Source: RGIG426 sp045600765
GTDB lineage: Bacteria > Bacillota > Clostridia > Oscillospirales > Acutalibacteraceae
DNA: 18,829 nucleotides
Assembly (NCBI GenBank): GCA_045600765.1
Contig: JAZRYM010000038.1
Coordinates: 1 to 18,829, forward strand
Reading direction: 5' to 3'
This document shows positions 14,369 to 18,829 of the stretch, one piece after another. A model generated the notes under the pieces. That model saw nothing but the letters and a program-made list of their open reading frames with translations, was not told the origin of the DNA and did not search any database. The translations under genes were made by a program, and so were the position numbers. Numbering within the stretch: the stretch's first letter is position 1; each line of letters begins with the position of its first letter.

Positions 14369-15382
14369 ATGACCATTCTGACTACCGGCGGCTGCGGCTA
14401 TATCGGCAGCCACACCTGCGTTGGACTGCTGGACGCGGGCTACGACGTTATCCTCGTCGACAACCACGACAACTCCAGCCCCGAGGCGCTGCGCCGTGTT
14501 CGTAAAATCACCAGCAAAGACCTCAAAGAATACGACATCGACATCCGCGACAAAGAGGCGCTCCGCAAGGTCTTTAAGGAGAACAAAATCGACGCAGTCA
14601 TCCACTTCGCCGGCTCCAAAGCCGTCGGCGAGTCGGTGAAACTGCCCCTCAAATATTACGACAACAACATCGGCGGCGCCGTCGCCCTGCTCGAAGTGAT
14701 GGCGGAAGAGGGTTGCAAACGTCTCGTGTTCAGTTCGTCCGCTACCGTGTACGGCGACTTGAACCCGTCCCCGCTCAATGAGCAAATGCCGCTCGGTGAC
14801 ACCACCAACCCCTACGGCGCAACCAAAGCGATGATTGAGCGCATCCTCAAAGACGTGTGCATCTCCGACCCCGATTGGTCAGTTGTTCTGCTTCGCTACT
14901 TTAACCCGATTGGCGCGCACGCGTCCGGCCTCATCGGCGAAGACCCGAACGGCATCCCGAACAACCTGATGCCCTACATCTCCCAAGTCGCGGTGGGCAA
15001 ACTGCCGCAGCTGTCCGTCTTCGGCAACGACTACGACACGCCGGACGGCACCGGTGTGCGCGACTATATCCACGTCGTTGACCTCGCGCGCGGCCACGTG
15101 AAAGCGGTCGCCTACGCCGCCGACCATCAGGGCGCGGAAATCTTCAACCTCGGCACCGGCCGCGGTTACAGCGTGCTTGAAATGGTTGCCGCATTCGAAA
15201 AAGCGAGCGGCGCCAACGTCCCCTATGCCATCAAACCGCGCCGCGAAGGCGACCTTGCGAGCGTCTTCTCCAACCCCGCCAAAGCGCGTGACGTGCTCGG
15301 CTGGCAGGCGGAATTCGGCATTGAGGAAATGTGCCGCGATGCCTGGAACTGGCAGTCCCACAACCTGAACGGCTACAAATAA
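14369..15382 (+). CDS. galE: UDP-glucose 4-epimerase
   Basis: A 337-residue short-chain dehydrogenase/reductase-fold enzyme that interconverts UDP-glucose and UDP-galactose (and often the N-acetyl forms) with bound NAD. It supplies precursors for galactose use and surface polysaccharides. The NAD-binding motif GGCGYIGS is at 7-14. The catalytic S124 lies in FSSSATVYG, and Y149 and K153 in NPYGATKAM match the numbering of the well-studied E. coli enzyme. The length is that of the family. AAAGGAGGA stands 10 bases upstream of the ATG. It has its own promoter and terminator and appears monocistronic. Confidence 0.96.
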   Translation: MTILTTGGCGYIGSHTCVGLLDAGYDVILVDNHDNSSPEALRRVRKITSKDLKEYDIDIRDKEALRKVFKENKIDAVIHFAGSKAVGESVKLPLKYYDNNIGGAVALLEVMAEEGCKRLVFSSSATVYGDLNPSPLNEQMPLGDTTNPYGATKAMIERILKDVCISDPDWSVVLLRYFNPIGAHASGLIGEDPNGIPNNLMPYISQVAVGKLPQLSVFGNDYDTPDGTGVRDYIHVVDLARGHVKAVAYAADHQGAEIFNLGTGRGYSVLEMVAAFEKASGANVPYAIKPRREGDLASVFSNPAKARDVLGWQAEFGIEEMCRDAWNWQSHNLNGYK

Positions 15383-15390
15383 AATTTCCC

Positions 15391-15420
15391 ACAGCGGGAG
15401 GGTTTCCCTCCCGCTGTTTT
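15391..15420 (+). terminator. Terminator of galE
   Basis: A 12-bp perfect stem (ACAGCGGGAGGG with CCCTCCCGCTGT) with a TTT loop is followed by a T-rich tail, 8 bases after the stop codon. Confidence 0.93.
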
Positions 15421-15427
15421 CTTTTGC

Positions 15428-15490
15428 GGGAGTCTTCAAACTCCCACCAACTCGCGGCGTGCGTGTAGGGGACGGCGCCCTCGACGTCCC
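15428..15490. repeat. Small two-hairpin intergenic element
   Basis: Two short inverted repeats lie between galE and the PP-loop gene: GGGAGT/ACTCCC (15428-15445) and GGGACG/CGTCCC (15469-15490). They look like part of a dispersed non-coding repeat of the kind common between genes in related Clostridia, but only one copy is in the window, so this rests on resemblance. No clear promoter for the next gene is seen here. Confidence 0.35.
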
Positions 15491-15544
15491 TTTCCAAAAC
15501 AGCGCACAAACTTCCGGCAACACACATCTTTCGGAGGTGTTTTT

Positions 15545-16264
15545 ATGGCTCATACTCTGCCGTCCGTTCTCCCGAAAATTCAAGCGGCAATCGGGCATTA
15601 CGCGATGATTTCCCCCGGTGACCGTATCGCGGTCGGTGTGTCCGGCGGCAAAGATTCGCTTGTGCTCCTCGCCGCCCTTGCGCGGCTTCGCACCTTTTCC
15701 GACGTGCCCTTTACGCTCCACGCCGTCACCCTCGACCCCGGTTTTGCGGGCGAGGCGGACTACACGGCGGTAGAAGCGTGGTGTAAGGTGCTCGACGTGC
15801 CGTACACCGTCCGGCGCACCCGCCTTTGGTCGGTCATTGAGGAGCAGGGTCAAGCGGCGCACCCGTGCAGTTTGTGCGCCAAAATGCGGCGCGGCGCACT
15901 CCACAAAGCCGCACGCGAACTCGGCTGCAACGTCGTCGCCCTCGGCCACCACAAAGACGATGCCGCCGAAACCTTTTTTATGAATCTCACCGCCAGCGCC
16001 ACCCTCGGTTGCTTTTCGCCCAAAACCTATTTAGACCGCAGCGACTTGACCCTCATTCGCCCGCTCCTCTTTTTGGGCGAGGCGGAAATCGCCGCCGTCG
16101 CCGATTGGGAACATCTGCCCGTCGTCCCCTCCGCTTGCCCGGCAAACGGCAACACAAACCGCGCCGATACCAAACGCGTCCTCGCCGCGCTGTCCCAAAC
16201 TTACGGCGATATGGGCGACAAAATCGAGCAGGCGCTGAAAAAAGCAAACCTTTGCGGGTGGTAA
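15545..16264 (+). CDS. TtcA-family PP-loop ATPase (tRNA 2-thiocytidine biosynthesis-like)
   Basis: A 239-residue member of the ATP-pyrophosphatase family that adenylates a tRNA base before sulfur transfer. The PP-loop SGGKDS is at 33-38, the TtcA-type CSLCAKMRRGALH at 108-120 gives a CxxC pair (C108, C111), and LGHHKDD at 133-139 is the second signature. C198 in SACP could be the third ligand of an iron-sulfur cluster as in TtcA proteins. E. coli TtcA makes 2-thiocytidine at position 32 of some tRNAs; many clostridial relatives are shorter and not characterised, so the exact target is uncertain. The ATG has TCGGAGGTG just upstream. It is flanked by terminators and appears to be transcribed alone. 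Confidence 0.87.
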   Translation: MAHTLPSVLPKIQAAIGHYAMISPGDRIAVGVSGGKDSLVLLAALARLRTFSDVPFTLHAVTLDPGFAGEADYTAVEAWCKVLDVPYTVRRTRLWSVIEEQGQAAHPCSLCAKMRRGALHKAARELGCNVVALGHHKDDAAETFFMNLTASATLGCFSPKTYLDRSDLTLIRPLLFLGEAEIAAVADWEHLPVVPSACPANGNTNRADTKRVLAALSQTYGDMGDKIEQALKKANLCGW

Positions 16265-16286
16265 CCTCCGCGAAAAACCGAGAAAG

Positions 16287-16326
16287 TCCGAAAAAAACCA
16301 CATTTTGTGGTTTTTTCGGATTTTTT
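16287..16326 (+). terminator. Terminator after the TtcA-family gene
   Basis: TCCG plus an A-run and CCACA pairs with TGTGG, a T-run and CGGA, followed by further T residues. It starts 23 bases after the stop codon. Confidence 0.85.
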
Positions 16327-16349
16327 CTTTATATTTTGTGGATTTGCTC

Positions 16350-16378
16350 TTTACATTTGCACAAAAATTGATTATAAT
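16350..16378 (+). promoter_or_regulatory. Promoter of the proC-rsmD-coaD operon
   Basis: TTTACA (16350-16355) and a perfect TATAAT (16373-16378) with a 17-base spacer, 37 bases before the proC start. Confidence 0.88.
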
Positions 16379-16415
16379 ATGAAAGATACAGAAGATAGCA
16401 AAAGGGGTGGCGACA

Positions 16416-17222
16416 ATGCGCATCGGATTTTTGGGTGCCGGCAATATGGCAAGCGCGATGATTCGCGGTCTGCGCGCCAAAGGGCTCTCCCCCGCCGACG
16501 TCGCCGCGTTCGACGTGTGTGCCGACAAAGTAGCGGCGCTTTCCGCCGATTGCGGTCTGACGGTCGCCGACTCCGCCGCCGCCCTCATCGCCCGTTCGGA
16601 CGTGGTGGTGCTCGCGGTCAAACCCCAAATGCTCAAAGAAGCGCTCGCCGACTTGCAGCCGGCGCTTGCCGAAGCCGACCCGCTGATTGTGTCTATCGCG
16701 GCGGGAACCCCGCTTCAAACGCTCGAAACCCTCTGCGGCAACGGTCGCCGCATCGTCCGCGTGATGCCCAACTTGAACGCCACCGTGGGCGAGGCGATGT
16801 CCGCTTTTTGCGGCAACGCCCATGTGACCGAACCCGATTTGCAAACGGCGGAAACGGTACTCTGCGCGTTCGGCAAAGCCGTCCGCCTGCCGGAGGAGCA
16901 ATTCTCCGCCTACTCGGCGCTCGCCGGTTGTTCCCCCGCTTACTCTATGCTCTATATGGACGCGCTCGTGCGCGCCGGCGTGGAAGCGGGCATCGACGAG
17001 GATACCGCCAAAGCCGTCGTCGCGCAAGCGGTGCTCGGCACCGCCAAACTGCTTGCCGCCTCGCCCGACTCTCCCGAAACGTGGATTGAGCGCGTCTGTT
17101 CCCCCGGCGGAACGACCATTGAGGGCGTTAAAGTCCTGCGCGCCGAAAAGGTGAGCGACGCGGTCAAAGCCGCCGCTTTCGCCTCGATTCGGCGGGATGA
17201 GGAACTGGCAAACGCCCATTGA
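16416..17222 (+). CDS. proC: Pyrroline-5-carboxylate reductase
   Basis: A 268-residue cytoplasmic enzyme for the last step of proline synthesis, reducing 1-pyrroline-5-carboxylate with NAD(P)H. The N-terminal dinucleotide-binding motif GFLGAGNMASAM is at 4-15. The C-terminal helical part contains the P5CR signature region, with AGCSPAY and later CSPGGTTIEGV. I prefer the ATG at 16416 over an in-frame GTG at 16407, because AAAGGGG (16401-16407) is then 8 bases upstream and the protein opens directly with the MRIGFLGAGNM strand. It is the first gene of a four-gene operon, 22 bases before rsmD. Confidence 0.95.
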   Translation: MRIGFLGAGNMASAMIRGLRAKGLSPADVAAFDVCADKVAALSADCGLTVADSAAALIARSDVVVLAVKPQMLKEALADLQPALAEADPLIVSIAAGTPLQTLETLCGNGRRIVRVMPNLNATVGEAMSAFCGNAHVTEPDLQTAETVLCAFGKAVRLPEEQFSAYSALAGCSPAYSMLYMDALVRAGVEAGIDEDTAKAVVAQAVLGTAKLLAASPDSPETWIERVCSPGGTTIEGVKVLRAEKVSDAVKAAAFASIRRDEELANAH

Positions 17223-17244
17223 TTTACCCGAAAGGAGCGGTCGT

Positions 17245-17787
17245 ATGCGTGTCATTACCGGCACCGCCCGCGGCACCGTCCTCAAAACGCTTGACGGCGA
17301 GGAAATCACCCGTCCCACCGGTGACCGCGTGAAACAAGCGCTGTTCAACGCCCTGCAATTTGATATTGAGGGTCGCACGGTGCTCGACCTGTTCGCCGGA
17401 AGCGGCCAACTCGGCATTGAAGCGCTAAGCCGCGGCGCACGCGAATGCGTGTTTGTGGAGCGCGACTTGAACGCTGCCGAAGTGGTGAAACAAAACCTCA
17501 AAGCCGCCAAACTGTTCCCTCGCGCCAATGTGCTCACCGCCGATGCCGTCCCTTTCGCCCGCAACACCGGCGACCGCTTCGACATCGTGTTTTTAGACCC
17601 GCCGTATGCGTCCGACCTCATTGAACAAACCCTGCCGCTTCTCTGCGACAAGATAAAGCAAAACGGCACCGCCGTGTGCGAAACGGATGCGGAAAAAGAG
17701 TTGCCCGACTCGTTCGGTGCGCTCTCCCTCGTCCGCTGTGCCAAATACGGAAAAACGCGGTTGTGGTTCTACCGCAAAGAGGAGTGA
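17245..17787 (+). CDS. rsmD: 16S rRNA (guanine(966)-N(2))-methyltransferase
   Basis: A 180-residue SAM-dependent methyltransferase that modifies G966 of 16S rRNA. The N-terminal MRVITGTARG and TRPTGDRVKQALFN (22-35) are typical of RsmD. The SAM motif DLFAGSGQLGIEALSRGA is at 48-65 and the N-methylation motif DPPY at 118-121. The ATG at 17245 has AAAGGAGCGG directly upstream; an in-frame start at 17197 would overlap proC and add residues foreign to the family. rsmD followed by coaD is a very common pairing in Firmicutes, and here only four bases separate them. Confidence 0.95.
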   Translation: MRVITGTARGTVLKTLDGEEITRPTGDRVKQALFNALQFDIEGRTVLDLFAGSGQLGIEALSRGARECVFVERDLNAAEVVKQNLKAAKLFPRANVLTADAVPFARNTGDRFDIVFLDPPYASDLIEQTLPLLCDKIKQNGTAVCETDAEKELPDSFGALSLVRCAKYGKTRLWFYRKEE

Positions 17788-17791
17788 TTGT

Positions 17792-18283
17792 ATGAAAATC
17801 GCCGTTTGCCCGGGCAGTTTTGACCCCATTACGCTCGGTCACCTCGATATTATTCGCCGCGCCGCCAAACTGTTCGACCACGTCGTCGTCTTGGTGGTGC
17901 AAAACGCCGGAAAATCGCCTATGTTCTCGCTTGAAGAACGCGCCGAACTCATCAAACGCGTTACCGGCGAATTCCCGAACGTCGAAGTCGATTGTTTCGA
18001 GGGTCTCCTCGTGGACTATATGAAAAAACGCAACGCCTCGGTGATTGTCAAAGGGTTGCGCGCTATGTCCGATTTTGAATACGAATTCCAGATGGCGCTC
18101 ACCAACCGCCAACTTTATCCCGAAGCCGAAACCGTGTTTTTGACCTCGTCGGTGGAACGGATGTACCTCTCCTCCTCCCTCGTGAAACAAATTGCACAGT
18201 TTGGCGGAGATATCTCCGCTTTGGTTCCCGCACAAATTATCCCCGATATACTCTCAAAAAATGGAAAGGACGATGTAAAATGA
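17792..18283 (+). CDS. coaD: Phosphopantetheine adenylyltransferase
   Basis: A 163-residue nucleotidyltransferase of coenzyme A synthesis that joins 4'-phosphopantetheine and ATP to give dephospho-CoA. It has the N-terminal CPGSFDPITLGHLDII with the T/HxGH nucleotidyltransferase motif (TLGH, 14-17), the VKGLRAMSDFEYE segment and the C-terminal SSVERMYLSSSLVK. The length is normal. The start is at the ATG following AGAGGAG, four bases after the rsmD stop; longer in-frame extensions run into rsmD and are not part of the family. It overlaps the next gene by four bases (ATGA). Confidence 0.96.
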   Translation: MKIAVCPGSFDPITLGHLDIIRRAAKLFDHVVVLVVQNAGKSPMFSLEERAELIKRVTGEFPNVEVDCFEGLLVDYMKKRNASVIVKGLRAMSDFEYEFQMALTNRQLYPEAETVFLTSSVERMYLSSSLVKQIAQFGGDISALVPAQIIPDILSKNGKDDVK

Positions 18284-18750
18284 CCGTAGAAGAACTGCTC
18301 GACAAAATTGACGATATGGTGGACAAAGCGTTCTCCATGCCGCTCAGCCGTGGCAAATGCCTTGTGGATGCCGATGAACTCCGCGATATTCTTGACGACA
18401 TCCGCGCCCATCTCCCGAGTGAAATCCGCCAGGCGAAAGCAATCGTCAGCGACCGTAACGACATCATTGACGATGCCAAACGCGAAGCGGAGGATATTGT
18501 CCGCAAAGCGGAAGAGCGCGCACGCGCCCTCGTTTCCGAGGAAGAAATCGTGAAACAGTCGCAACAAAAAGCTACCGAATTGCTCAATCAATCGCAACAA
18601 AAATCGCGTGAGATGCGCCGTTCGGCGAACGATTTTGCCGAAGATTTGCTCAAACGCACCGAGGAAACCCTCGCCGAGCGTTTGCAGGAAGTGCGCCAAA
18701 CCCGCCAATCCCTGCGCAAACCCGCCCAAATCGAAACCCCGGAAGAATAA
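18280..18750 (+). CDS. Small coiled-coil protein of the coaD operon, function unknown
   Basis: A 156-residue soluble, strongly charged protein. Residues about 40-145 are almost continuous heptad-like helix rich in Glu, Arg, Lys, Ala and Gln, with a duplicated QSQQK element (SQQKATELLNQSQQKSREM). Such sequences are often annotated as ATPase, ATP synthase b-subunit-like or DivIVA-like only because of the coiled coil; I see no nucleotide-binding motif and no membrane segment. A short globular head (MTVEELLDKIDDMVDKAFSM) starts the protein. Its ATG overlaps the coaD stop, so it is translationally coupled and is the last gene of the proC-rsmD-coaD operon. A structural or cell-division scaffold role is possible but not shown. 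Confidence 0.82.
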   Translation: MTVEELLDKIDDMVDKAFSMPLSRGKCLVDADELRDILDDIRAHLPSEIRQAKAIVSDRNDIIDDAKREAEDIVRKAEERARALVSEEEIVKQSQQKATELLNQSQQKSREMRRSANDFAEDLLKRTEETLAERLQEVRQTRQSLRKPAQIETPEE

Positions 18751-18781
18751 GTTTTCGGGCATCGACAAATCATCTGCAAAG

Positions 18782-18822
18782 AACAGAGGCAAGGACATCG
18801 TCCTTGCCTCTGTTTTGTTTTT
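18782..18822 (+). terminator. Terminator of the proC-coaD operon
   Basis: A perfect 15-bp stem (AACAGAGGCAAGGAC with its complement) with an ATC loop is followed by a T-rich tail. It lies 31 bases after the last stop codon. Confidence 0.94.
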
Positions 18823-18829
18823 TGCCCTC

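Noticed and set aside
16329..17744. A 471-codon minus-strand frame opposite proC and rsmD.
   Set aside because: It shadows two confidently identified genes and crosses their promoter and intergenic gap; no domain is visible.

Overview
The window looks like a chromosomal segment from an anaerobic, fairly GC-rich member of the Clostridia, probably of the Oscillospiraceae/Ruminococcaceae type (inferred from gene content; no rRNA or other marker is present). Supporting signs are a Firmicutes-type T-box leader, strong Shine-Dalgarno sites, occasional TTG starts, a ferredoxin-dependent 2-oxoacid oxidoreductase, a dockerin-like module on a secreted protein, and tRNA genes with encoded CCA. Coding density is high, and nearly every transcription unit ends in a clear intrinsic hairpin.

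Layout. (1) 18-1130, plus strand: a DMT/EamA-type membrane transporter with its own promoter, ending at a bidirectional terminator. (2) 12083 down to 1147, minus strand: an operon of about 11 kb with a near-consensus promoter, a T-box leader and ten tightly packed genes. In transcription order these are: a degenerate isopropylmalate-synthase homologue; an 831-residue fusion of a sugar-isomerase-like TIM barrel to an acyl-CoA ligase; a branched-chain aminotransferase; a MinD/ParA-like ATPase; a 2[4Fe-4S] ferredoxin-type subunit; the alpha (VorB), beta and gamma subunits of a 2-oxoacid:ferredoxin oxidoreductase; an XRE-cupin regulator; and a second acyl-CoA synthetase. (3) 12118-13776, plus strand: a putative lipoprotein and a secreted CAP-domain protein carrying a degenerate dockerin. 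(4) 13800-14246: a tRNA cluster, Gly(TCC)-Arg(TCT)-His(GTG)-Gln(TTG), with promoter and terminator. (5) 14300-15420: galE with promoter and terminator. (6) 15545-16326: a TtcA-family PP-loop protein. (7) 16350-18822: a compact operon of proC, rsmD, coaD and a small coiled-coil protein.

How the genes may work together. The most notable unit is the minus-strand operon. Acyl-CoA ligases, a VOR-type oxidoreductase and a branched-chain aminotransferase are together the enzymes needed to turn branched-chain carboxylic acids into branched-chain amino acids: acid to acyl-CoA, reductive carboxylation to the 2-oxoacid, then transamination to Val/Leu/Ile. The same enzymes run in reverse would be catabolic. 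The T-box leader switches genes on when a tRNA is uncharged, which argues for the biosynthetic direction. The leuA-like gene has lost the canonical HxH metal ligands, and the sugar-isomerase/ligase fusion is of unknown role, so the operon may hold an undescribed variant of this salvage pathway.
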